Shown here piece after piece: positions 1 to 7,909 of a stretch of 42,444 nt of DNA. The notes below the pieces were generated by a model, which searched no databases, had not been told where the DNA came from, and worked only from the letters and a program-made list of their open reading frames with translations. Made by a program: the position numbers and the translations under genes. The DNA is from Paludibacteraceae bacterium. GTDB taxonomy: Bacteria > Bacteroidota > Bacteroidia > Bacteroidales > Paludibacteraceae. The stretch's first letter is position 1, and the number at the start of each line of letters is the position of its first letter. The stretch lies in NCBI GenBank assembly GCA_017443145.1, contig JAFSPA010000003.1, forward strand, positions 1 to 42,444, written 5' to 3'.

Positions 1-1467
1 GATGGTACATGGGATAAGGTACTTGGTTATGACAATCTGAGCAAGGTAGCCGAAGGTCTGAGTAATGATGCAGATGGCAACATCGTCTTTAAGCTTTCCG
101 AGGCAGGTGCCGTTAAGGTAGTATACTTTGTTAAGGATGAAGTAGTAACGTTCGAGTTGCTTGGTAACTTCTACGTTAAACCTGCTACTTACTACATGAA
201 GAACAACTGGAATGCTGGTGCAGACTGGACATGGAAGGAGATGACTCCGGACAATGCTGGTTTGTACAAACTGGAGAAAGTTGTTTATGGTGGTACAGGT
301 GTTAACTATAACACAGCTGAAACAGACGAAGGTGCTACATGGGTAGCCGAAGAAGACATTAAGGGTGATAAGCTCGCTTCAATGGATACCGTTAACCTCG
401 TACTGGATCCGACCGCAGGTACTGTGACTGCTACTATTGTAGGTAAGTATCAACCGTCAGGTGAGACCAAGTACTACATGAAGAACAACTGGGATGCAGC
501 TGCTGACTGGACTTGGAAAGAAATGACCAAGGACGGCGACAACTACAAGTTGGAGAATGTAGTATTCGGTGGAGGTGGTGTTAACTATAACACTGAAGCC
601 GTTGATGCTGGTGCTACATGGGTAGAAGTAGCAGACTTCTTGGGCGACGAGATTGGCGCTAAAGATACTGTTAACTTCGTACTGAACCCGACAGCAGGTA
701 CTGTTACCGCCAAACTGATTGGTAAGTATCAACCTTCTGGTTGCGAAGGCAAGTTCGGTATTAAGGTTGGTGAGACTATCATCGAGTTCGCCAAGAACGA
801 GAGTCAGACTCAATGGACAGAGTACTACAAACAAGGTGTTACACTGACACAAGGTCAGGTATTCACTCTGTACGATATCTGCGCAGAAGTGGCATTCACC
901 GCAACAATCAGTGGCTACGAAGGCTTCACTCCGACAACGGGTGGTTGGACGGTAACTGAGACCGGTGTATATGACTTCTATCTGAAGCTCATTGAAGGTG
1001 CTGACGAACTCTATGTGGACAAGCAAGGTCCTGCTCCTGATCCGACTGTAGAAGTTTGGGGCTCGATGAACAACTGGTCTGTTGGTTTGCCGCTCACACT
1101 CTCTGCGGATAAGACCACAGCGACGATTACTGCTAACATTGAAGCTGATAGCTATGAGTTCAAGATCCGAGTTAATGGTGAATGGCGTTCGAATGCTCAA
1201 ACATTCACTCGCCAGAATAATTCCGCTACCGGTATCACCATGAACGAAGATGCGAACATGATATTCGTAGCAGACATGAATGGTAATTATACCGTTACAT
1301 GGACATTAGCTACCAGTGCGCTCAGTATCGTTTATCCGACGACGCCGACGGCTGTTGAGAACCTCTTGGCTCCTGCTAATGAGATGCGTAAAGTGATGTT
1401 GAACGGTACACTTTACATCCTCCGTGATGGTAAGGTTTACAACGTTCAAGGTCAACTGATCCGCTAA
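1..1467 (+). CDS. Secreted starch-binding-type repeat protein, 5' partial
   Basis: The reading frame is open from base 1, so the true start lies upstream; the first ATG inside is at 157. The protein contains two tandem modules of 94 residues (bases 190-471 and 472-753), each opening with YYMKNNW and closing with GKYQPSG. A middle region follows, then a third module beginning WGSMNNWS that resembles the immunoglobulin-like starch-binding folds of SusE/SusF and CBM48. The last ~25 residues (LYILRDGKVY then GQLIR) match the tail of the amylase downstream and look like a C-terminal sorting or anchoring tail of secreted Bacteroidales proteins. It lies 64 nt upstream of a secreted GH13 amylase in the same orientation, so a role in surface starch or glycogen binding is inferred. 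Exact family uncertain. Confidence 0.75.
   Translation, partial: DGTWDKVLGYDNLSKVAEGLSNDADGNIVFKLSEAGAVKVVYFVKDEVVTFELLGNFYVKPATYYMKNNWNAGADWTWKEMTPDNAGLYKLEKVVYGGTGVNYNTAETDEGATWVAEEDIKGDKLASMDTVNLVLDPTAGTVTATIVGKYQPSGETKYYMKNNWDAAADWTWKEMTKDGDNYKLENVVFGGGGVNYNTEAVDAGATWVEVADFLGDEIGAKDTVNFVLNPTAGTVTAKLIGKYQPSGCEGKFGIKVGETIIEFAKNESQTQWTEYYKQGVTLTQGQVFTLYDICAEVAFTATISGYEGFTPTTGGWTVTETGVYDFYLKLIEGADELYVDKQGPAPDPTVEVWGSMNNWSVGLPLTLSADKTTATITANIEADSYEFKIRVNGEWRSNAQTFTRQNNSATGITMNEDANMIFVADMNGNYTVTWTLATSALSIVYPTTPTAVENLLAPANEMRKVMLNGTLYILRDGKVYNVQGQLIR
190..753 (+). repeat. Two tandem 94-codon coding repeats
   Basis: Two 282-nt units run 190-471 and 472-753 in the secreted repeat protein. Both begin with codons for YYMKNNW, carry DWTWKEMT and GGVNYNT or GTGVNYNT in the middle, and end GKYQPSG. 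The DNA has diverged at many third positions, so this is an old or conserved duplication and not an assembly artefact. Confidence 0.85.
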
Positions 1468-1476
1468 ACATATTGG

Positions 1477-1503
1477 GTAAAGGTGGCTGATTACCACCTT
1501 TAC
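1477..1503 (+). promoter_or_regulatory. Intercistronic perfect hairpin
   Basis: GTAAAGGTGG (1477-1486) pairs perfectly with CCACCTTTAC (1494-1503) around a 7-nt loop. No T-run follows, so it is not a standard intrinsic terminator. It sits between the binding protein and the amylase and could be a processing or stability element that sets unequal expression of the two genes (inference). Confidence 0.6.
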
Positions 1504-1531
1504 TCTCAAAAACACATAAAACTATAACCAT

Positions 1532-4231
1532 ATGAAACGATTAAGCTTAATTGCACTATTGTGCGTATGGTGTTACGTCCTCGTAGCACAAGTAACAACG
1601 ATCCCTGCTATTCTTCAGCAAGGATATACCGGAGAAGTGAAAATTATCTTTAATCCGAATGAAGGCAATCAAGGTATGGTTGGTGCCAGTGAGTGTTATC
1701 TATACTCCTGTGCCGATATCGGTAAAGGTTGGGAATATGAGTTAGAAAAATGGCCGTCTAAGTCTGACAAAACCAAGATGACTAAAGTTGGCTCTAACTG
1801 GGAAATTGTCATTCCTAATTTGTACACGTTTTATGGAATACCTTCTGACAAAACCATCCAAAAATTATTGGTTTTGTTTACCGATGGAACGAATGGTGGT
1901 CAAACCGGTCGAGGTGTCGGCGGGGCGGATATCGAAATCAATCTAGTAGAGGCGGGATTTGCTGTTGTTTTGCAAGCCAACAGAAGTGATATGGCTTCGC
2001 AAGGAGACGAAATAACACTTGTTGGTACCGCCACAGAAGAGGCAGAGTTGATTCTCACACACAATGGCGCTGTAGTCAACACCGAAGTAGGTACATCATT
2101 GACCTACACGACCACTTTGACCGAACAGGGAACTAACATTTTTGGGTTTACTGCAAAGAAAGATGAAAAGTCTAAATTTGTTCAGGTGAAATTATATGTC
2201 GCCGCTACTCCTGTAGAGCAAGCTCGTCCGGAAGGCGTCGTGAATGGTATCTATCCCGGCCCAGACGGCACATCGGTAACGCTCTGTACTTATGCCGCAT
2301 CGAAAACCGAACCTGCTAAGCACGTCTTCCTTGTTGGTGATATGAACAACTGGACCTTGAATAATCAATACCAACTTAAACGTGACGGAAACTACTTCTG
2401 GATTACACTGACCGGTCTGCAGAAAGGGAAGGAATATTGTTACCAATATGCTATTGAGCGTTCGGATGGCGTGAAGAAGCAGATTTCTGATCTCTTCTCG
2501 GAAAAAGTGCTGAGCCAAGACGATAAATACGAGCCCAAGACAGTGGATCCGACTCTCATTCCATATCCGTCATCCGGTGCGGATGGGGGCTATGTGTCGG
2601 TGCTCCAACTTGGTAAGGAAGAATATAAGTGGTCTGACGCTACTCTAAACTTCAAACGTCCGGACAAGAATAACCTCGTTATCTATGAGATGTGGGTGTA
2701 TGACCATACGCCTTCTCGCTGCCTTGAGGGTCTGAAAGAGCGTATGGACTATCTCCAAAATCTAGGTGTTAATGCTATCGAGCTGATGCCTGTTAATGAG
2801 TTTGACGACAATAATAGCTGGGGCTACTCGCCCAACCACTATTTCGCACTCGATAAAGCCTACGGCACACCCGAGATGCTGAAAGATTTCGTGGATGAGT
2901 GCCACAAACGCGGAATGGCAGTTATTCTGGATATGGTATTCAACCACGCGACAGGAAATAACCCAATGAATAAACTCTATCCCTGGACCAGCGAAGATCC
3001 GACCAAGACAGACTTGCGCTTTAACCCATGGTTCAATGTACAAGCTCCTCACGATGACAATGTATATGAAGACTGGAACCACGGCTTTGAACCCACTCGT
3101 GATCATTTCACACGGGTACTTAAGTATTGGTTGACCGAATACAAGATAGACGGTTATCGTATGGACCTGAGTCACGGCTTGTGCTCGGATCTACCGAATA
3201 CATCGGTAGAGAACCTCAAGTACTACTACAAAAATGGTGTGAAGGATGTTTCGCCTGATGCGTACTTCATCCTCGAGCACTGGGGAAAGAATACATCGAC
3301 TGAGTGGGATCAACTTATTGCCGAAGGAATGATGTGCTGGGCCAATACGGCTCACGCTTTCCAGCAAACTGCTATGGGCTGGCTTAGTGACGGCGACGAC
3401 TTGTCGTGGGCAAATAAGGATAACTTCGTTTCATACTGTGAGAACCACGATGAAGAGCGTTGCTTCTTCAAGGTAAAGAAATGGGGTAACGGCAGCGACA
3501 TAAAAAATAACGAAGAAGCGCGTGTAGCGCGTGTACCGATGAACCTTGGCTTCCAGTGCATGCTTGATGGCCCGCAATTGTTCTATCACTTCGCTGAGCT
3601 CGGTTTCGATATGTCCAAATTCCAAGACAGATACGGACGTTGGGGGGACGATGATGATAAAGACTATGACCATGGATCCAAATATGGTGTGAAGCCCCAA
3701 ATCCAAGGAGGCGCCAAGATGCAAGTTAAACTCCGTCCGGAGAATTATGGTTGGTTCAAGGCAGGTCCGCGTATGGACGCTTACCAACGCGTTGCAAAGA
3801 TTATCCAACTCCGTACACGTCTCTTGCCTACAATCTTTGAGGGTGATCCGACAGACCAAGTCATTGGCGCAACGAACGTGATTCGTTATGTGCAATGGGG
3901 AAGCGATGTCTATGCTGTGGCTAACTTCAGCAGTAGCGCAACCAAGACCGTCGAACTGCCCGCAGGTACGTGGTACGACTATTTAGATGGTAATGGAAAA
4001 GCTACAGCATCCTATTCGCTCAAACCAGGTGAGATTAAAGTCTTCACAGGCACACAACTTACTGTACCAAATATTCCTAATCACTACGACATCCAAGAAA
4101 GTGTTGGTCAAGTAGAGTGGAATAGTACTGCTACCGAACCGCTGCAGACTAAGAAGTTCTATCGCGACGGAAATATCTATATCCTCCGCGAAGGTAAGAC
4201 CTACGACTTGATGGGTCGCAGAGTGCAATAA
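1532..4231 (+). CDS. Secreted GH13 alpha-amylase family enzyme
   Basis: An 899-aa protein with an N-terminal signal peptide (residues 1-20, ending VAQ). An E-set/CBM48-like domain around residues 255-310 carries VFLVGDMNNW. The GH13 catalytic barrel starts near residue 380. All four GH13 regions are visible: DMVFNH (D467), GYRMDLSHG with nucleophile D545, ILEHWG with acid/base E582, and ENHDEE with D640. A beta-sandwich C domain follows, then a tail (IYILREGKTYDLMGRR) like that of the preceding protein, suggesting a shared export or anchoring route. It probably hydrolyses alpha-1,4-glucans at or outside the outer membrane. The domain order resembles pullulanase/glycogen-debranching types, so alpha-1,6 activity cannot be excluded. 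It is followed by a strong bidirectional terminator. Confidence 0.9.
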   Translation: MKRLSLIALLCVWCYVLVAQVTTIPAILQQGYTGEVKIIFNPNEGNQGMVGASECYLYSCADIGKGWEYELEKWPSKSDKTKMTKVGSNWEIVIPNLYTFYGIPSDKTIQKLLVLFTDGTNGGQTGRGVGGADIEINLVEAGFAVVLQANRSDMASQGDEITLVGTATEEAELILTHNGAVVNTEVGTSLTYTTTLTEQGTNIFGFTAKKDEKSKFVQVKLYVAATPVEQARPEGVVNGIYPGPDGTSVTLCTYAASKTEPAKHVFLVGDMNNWTLNNQYQLKRDGNYFWITLTGLQKGKEYCYQYAIERSDGVKKQISDLFSEKVLSQDDKYEPKTVDPTLIPYPSSGADGGYVSVLQLGKEEYKWSDATLNFKRPDKNNLVIYEMWVYDHTPSRCLEGLKERMDYLQNLGVNAIELMPVNEFDDNNSWGYSPNHYFALDKAYGTPEMLKDFVDECHKRGMAVILDMVFNHATGNNPMNKLYPWTSEDPTKTDLRFNPWFNVQAPHDDNVYEDWNHGFEPTRDHFTRVLKYWLTEYKIDGYRMDLSHGLCSDLPNTSVENLKYYYKNGVKDVSPDAYFILEHWGKNTSTEWDQLIAEGMMCWANTAHAFQQTAMGWLSDGDDLSWANKDNFVSYCENHDEERCFFKVKKWGNGSDIKNNEEARVARVPMNLGFQCMLDGPQLFYHFAELGFDMSKFQDRYGRWGDDDDKDYDHGSKYGVKPQIQGGAKMQVKLRPENYGWFKAGPRMDAYQRVAKIIQLRTRLLPTIFEGDPTDQVIGATNVIRYVQWGSDVYAVANFSSSATKTVELPAGTWYDYLDGNGKATASYSLKPGEIKVFTGTQLTVPNIPNHYDIQESVGQVEWNSTATEPLQTKKFYRDGNIYILREGKTYDLMGRRVQ

Positions 4232-4245
4232 GTTGCATGACAGAC

Positions 4246-4274
4246 AAAAAAAAGAGGCGCGTGCCTCTTTTTTT
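4246..4274. terminator. Bidirectional terminator between amylase and glyS
   Basis: GAGGC (4254-4258) and GCCTC (4263-4267) form a stem flanked by eight A on the left and seven T on the right. It can stop transcripts from both converging genes; the last T residues overlap the glyS stop codon (4273-4275). Confidence 0.85.
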
Positions 4275-5820
4275 ATGCCATCAACTTGCGATAGAGTTGT
4301 TTCATATCCACCGCTTTCGCGATTAACTCGTGCAAGTCTTCTATCTTTACACGGTCTTGCGCCATCGTATCGCGGTAACGAACAGTTACGCAGTTGTCGT
4401 TGAGCGTGTCATGGTCAATGGTGATGCAGAACGGTGTTCCGATAGCATCCTGACGACGATAACGTTTACCGATAGAGTCTTTCTCGTCGTAAGTGGTCTT
4501 GAAGTCGAACTTGAGCATGTCCATGATCTCGCGAGCCTTCTCTGGCAGACCATCTTTCTTCACAAGCGGCATCACACAAACTTTCACAGGAGCGAGAACT
4601 GCCGGCAGTTGCAGTACAACGCGGGTCTCACCACCTTCGAGCTGCTCTTCTTTATAGGCCGCGCACATGATAGACAGGAACATACGGTCCACACCAATAC
4701 TGGTCTCAATAACATACGGGGTATAGCTCTCGTTGAGTTCGGGGTCAAAGTATTCAATCTTCTTACCGCTGTATTTAGCATGCTGACTCAAGTCGAAGTT
4801 CGTGCGACTGTGAATACCTTCCACCTCCTTGAAGCCAAACGGCATAAGGAATTCAATATCCGTAGCGGCATTAGCGTAGTGCGCGAGTTTTTCGTGATCA
4901 TGGTAACGGTATTTCTCGTCGCCCAAGCCGAGAGCTTTGTGCCATTTGAGGCGGAACTCTTTCCAGTGCTTGAACCACTCCATCTCGGTGCCGGGCTTGA
5001 TGAAGAATTGCATCTCCATCTGCTCGAACTCTCTCATACGGAATACGAACTGGCGTGCTACAATCTCGTTACGGAAGGCCTTACCGATTTGTGCGATACC
5101 GAAAGGAATCTTCATGCGGCCTGTCTTCTGAACGTTGAGATAGTTGACAAAGATACCTTGAGCAGTTTCAGGACGGAGGTAGATTTTCATTGCACCGTCG
5201 GCTGTTGAGCCCATCTCGGTTTGGAACATAAGGTTGAATTGGCGAACGTCGGTCCAGTTACGCGTACCGCTAATCGGGCAAACGATTTCCTCATCAAGGA
5301 TAATCTGCTTGAGTTCGGCCAAATCACTGGCGTTCATCGCTTTCGAGTAACGCTCATGCAATTGGTTCCAATGCTCTTGATGCTCCATCACGCGCGGGTT
5401 GGTCTGACGGAACATGGTCTCGTCGAAACTGTCACCAAAACGTTTAGCGGCTTTCTCTACTTCCTTGTTGATTTTGTCTTCTATCTTTGCCAGTTGCTCC
5501 TCGATAAGTACGTCGGCACGATAACGTTTTTTGCTGTCGCGGTTATCAATCAGTGGGTCATTGAACGCATCTACGTGACCGGAAGCTTTCCATGTTGTCG
5601 GGTGCATGAAGATAGCGGCATCGATACCGACAATATTCTCATGCAGCAGCGTCATCGAATCCCACCAGTAGCGCTTGATGTTATTCTTCAACTCGACACC
5701 GTTCTGACCGTAGTCATACACAGCGCCCAGACCGTCGTAAATCTCACTTGAAGGAAATACAAAACCATACTCCTTGCAGTGCGCGACTAATTTCTTAAAG
5801 GTTTCTTCTTGTGTTGCCAT
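4273..5820 (-). CDS. glyS: Glycyl-tRNA synthetase (single-chain, class II)
   Basis: A 515-aa class II aminoacyl-tRNA synthetase of the homodimeric (eukaryote/archaea-like) GlyRS type usual in Bacteroidetes. It opens MATQEETFKKLV followed by YGFVFPSSEIYDGL. Motif 2 is seen in GKAFRNEIVARQFVFR and motif 3 in ETSIGVDRMFL; the C-terminal anticodon-binding domain begins near APVKVCVMPL. The frame stays open to 5922, but the extra 34 residues run through the promoter and are not GlyRS-like, so I chose ATG 5818-5820. A Bacteroidetes promoter lies 37-68 nt upstream. The gene is convergent with the amylase and has no operon partner. Confidence 0.96.
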   Translation of the reverse strand: MATQEETFKKLVAHCKEYGFVFPSSEIYDGLGAVYDYGQNGVELKNNIKRYWWDSMTLLHENIVGIDAAIFMHPTTWKASGHVDAFNDPLIDNRDSKKRYRADVLIEEQLAKIEDKINKEVEKAAKRFGDSFDETMFRQTNPRVMEHQEHWNQLHERYSKAMNASDLAELKQIILDEEIVCPISGTRNWTDVRQFNLMFQTEMGSTADGAMKIYLRPETAQGIFVNYLNVQKTGRMKIPFGIAQIGKAFRNEIVARQFVFRMREFEQMEMQFFIKPGTEMEWFKHWKEFRLKWHKALGLGDEKYRYHDHEKLAHYANAATDIEFLMPFGFKEVEGIHSRTNFDLSQHAKYSGKKIEYFDPELNESYTPYVIETSIGVDRMFLSIMCAAYKEEQLEGGETRVVLQLPAVLAPVKVCVMPLVKKDGLPEKAREIMDMLKFDFKTTYDEKDSIGKRYRRQDAIGTPFCITIDHDTLNDNCVTVRYRDTMAQDRVKIEDLHELIAKAVDMKQLYRKLMA

Positions 5821-5856
5821 ATTATATAGTTTACAGTATTCAGTCAAAAACGGCTG

Positions 5857-5888
5857 CAAAAGTACTGCTTTTTTTGCATATATGCAAA
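5857..5888 (-). promoter_or_regulatory. Promoter of glyS
   Basis: Reading the minus strand, TTTG, 20 nt, TACTTTTG. The spacer holds the palindrome TGCATATATGCA. The extended -7 region AGCAGTACTTTTGCAGCCG is identical to those of the CYTH operon and tRNA-Ser. Confidence 0.85.
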
Positions 5889-5983
5889 ATTTAATGCATA
5901 ATTTTTCTATTTTTACTGCCACACTACCGCTTTGGCATAGATTTTGTAAACAAATGTTAAAAACATGTAAATATTATTGTGCT

Positions 5984-7816
5984 ATGAAGAAACTACTATC
6001 TCTCGTGTTACTGGCTATCCTATGTGCCGGAACTGTGCAAGCGTGCAAAAAGAAAGTGGCAGACAAAGTGTCAATGCAGATGCCGAATGGTCAAGAGACG
6101 GTTATTATCGTGATGGATACGACGCAAGCTCTGCTTCAAGGCGTTGAAGTGCAACTCGGTTCGCAGAAGCTGCTTACGTCTTGGGACGGACGCATTGTGC
6201 TTAAAAATGGTCTCCCAACGGACGTTGCCGTTATGAAACTGGAGTGCAAAGGATACGAACCGCTTAGTGTATCAATCAAGGAGTTGGCAAAACAAAGTCG
6301 CCCTATTATTCTCTCTATGACGCGTAAGTACGCGGCCTCGGAAGATGGAGGCTCTAAGGTTTATGCGAGCCGAGGAGGTGCGTTGACTAAATCGAAAGGT
6401 GAACATCTTACAGGAGCAGCCAGATACGATGTGATGGAGGCATATGTTGAGGAAATGCCGGCCGTTGATGGAAAGGCAGAATATGCGCCCGGCCATAGAC
6501 CGTCCATTGATGCGCCTGTAAATAACGTGCAAGCCGGCAAACTAACGGCTGGTGAGGTGAATGACTTCGCAAAGTGGTACTTCTGGACTAAGGTGATTAA
6601 TGATACGCACAAGAAATATCTCTCCAACTGGAAAATAGAGGCGCGTAATCGTTATACTGTTCAAGTGACGAATAAGGAGGGCTATCCTATTGTTGCTGAG
6701 CCAGTTAGTCTGATTGATGCCAAAGGTAATACGCTGTTCCAAGCCGTTACGGATAACACAGGCAAGGCCGAACTATGGGCAAACATACTGTCTGGGCAGC
6801 AACAGACCGGCAATCTGCAGATTCGGGTAGACGAGCAGGTGCAAGAGGCTAAACCTTGGTCCAAAGGACTGAATACGTTTGTTATCGATGCAGAATGTGG
6901 CGCGTCCGATGCAGTAGATGTAGTTTTCGTCTTTGATGCAACGGGTTCCATGGGGGATGAGTTGCGCTATTTACAAGCAGAGATGCACGATGTGATTGCT
7001 CGTGCGAAGGATGCAACAGGTGGTCTCGCTATCCGCACTGGTGCTGTCGTTTATCGGGATCACGGTGATGAGTATGTAACACGTTTGAGTCGTCTGACGG
7101 ACGATATTAAGACCACGCAGACTTTCATAGACAAACAACGTGCCAGTGGAGGCGGCGATTTCCCAGAGGCTATTCCTGAGGCGCTGATGGCGGCAATCAA
7201 TACTGCCGGTTGGAATCAGGAAGCGCGTGCTCGTATCGCTTTCCTTGTATTGGATGCTCCGTGCCACAAGGACTCGACGACAATCGCCTTGCTGCACGAA
7301 CAAGTGCTTAATGCTGCGGCATGGGGAATACGTGTTGTGCCGGTCGTTTGTAGCGGATTAGACGAGGCAGGAGAATTACTGATGCGCTCAATAGCTTTGA
7401 CGACTAACGGAACATCTTTCTTCCTGACGGATGATTCGGGAATTGGTAATACGCACCTTAAACCGACAACCGATACGTTGAAAGTGGAGCACCTGAATGA
7501 TATGTTGGTGCGCACGATAGTGGAGTTCAGTACGATACCTGCGTGTGATGAGGCACAACTGGATGACGCGCAAGTGGATGAGCATTTCATTCCAAACCCG
7601 TTCGACGCGAAAGACTTGGCGAACTTAGAGGCTATTCCGCACGGTCCAACAACGATTTATCTGCTCGATATTACGGGTAAGTTGATTGCGATACTTAACG
7701 GCGATATCAGCACCATCGAAGTGAGCAAAGCAACTTATCCGCTCTCAACAGGAATCTATTTCCTCAAAGCCTATATCGATGACCGTTGGGTGACGAGAAA
7801 GATTTTAGTGAGGTAA
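5984..7816 (+). CDS. Secreted von Willebrand A domain protein with C-terminal sorting signal
   Basis: A 610-aa protein. The N-terminus MKKLLSLVLLAILCAGTVQA is a signal peptide; a Cys follows, but the lipobox is weak. Two Ig/carboxypeptidase-regulatory-like stretches come next (about residues 30-100 and 225-285). The vWA domain begins near residue 312 with VVFVFDATGSMGDELR; D318, S322 and T320 fit a MIDAS metal site. The end has the T9SS-like form LSTGIYFLKAYI...VTRKILV, as in type A sorting domains. The frame is open further 5' to 5774, but that part overlaps the divergent glyS start, so ATG 5984 before the signal peptide is the start. It is probably a cell-surface or secreted adhesion/protein-binding factor; the partner is unknown. 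Confidence 0.8.
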   Translation: MKKLLSLVLLAILCAGTVQACKKKVADKVSMQMPNGQETVIIVMDTTQALLQGVEVQLGSQKLLTSWDGRIVLKNGLPTDVAVMKLECKGYEPLSVSIKELAKQSRPIILSMTRKYAASEDGGSKVYASRGGALTKSKGEHLTGAARYDVMEAYVEEMPAVDGKAEYAPGHRPSIDAPVNNVQAGKLTAGEVNDFAKWYFWTKVINDTHKKYLSNWKIEARNRYTVQVTNKEGYPIVAEPVSLIDAKGNTLFQAVTDNTGKAELWANILSGQQQTGNLQIRVDEQVQEAKPWSKGLNTFVIDAECGASDAVDVVFVFDATGSMGDELRYLQAEMHDVIARAKDATGGLAIRTGAVVYRDHGDEYVTRLSRLTDDIKTTQTFIDKQRASGGGDFPEAIPEALMAAINTAGWNQEARARIAFLVLDAPCHKDSTTIALLHEQVLNAAAWGIRVVPVVCSGLDEAGELLMRSIALTTNGTSFFLTDDSGIGNTHLKPTTDTLKVEHLNDMLVRTIVEFSTIPACDEAQLDDAQVDEHFIPNPFDAKDLANLEAIPHGPTTIYLLDITGKLIAILNGDISTIEVSKATYPLSTGIYFLKAYIDDRWVTRKILVR

Positions 7817-7833
7817 AAAGTTCAAATATTAAC

Positions 7834-7870
7834 AAAAAAATGACATCTCTCTTGCGGGTGTCATTTTTTT
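7834..7870 (+). terminator. Terminator after the vWA gene, fused to the next promoter
   Basis: A7, ATGACA and TGTCAT arms, then T8. The loop contains the TTG (7852-7854) that is the -33 box for the next gene. Confidence 0.8.
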
Positions 7871-7882
7871 TGTGTATCTTTG
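7852..7882 (+). promoter_or_regulatory. Promoter of the EF-hand membrane protein gene
   Basis: TTG (7852-7854), 20 nt, TATCTTTG (7875-7882). The -33 box is in the terminator loop and the spacer contains its T-run. The start codon follows 28 nt later. Confidence 0.8.
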
Positions 7883-7909
7883 CAGCGGAAAATAAATATA
7901 CACAATACT

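Noticed and set aside
4330..5751. Plus-strand open frames opposite glyS
   Set aside because: They lie entirely within the well-supported glyS gene and show no recognisable domains.
5774..5983. N-terminal extension of the vWA protein
   Set aside because: It would overlap the start and promoter of divergent glyS, while a clear signal peptide begins at 5984.
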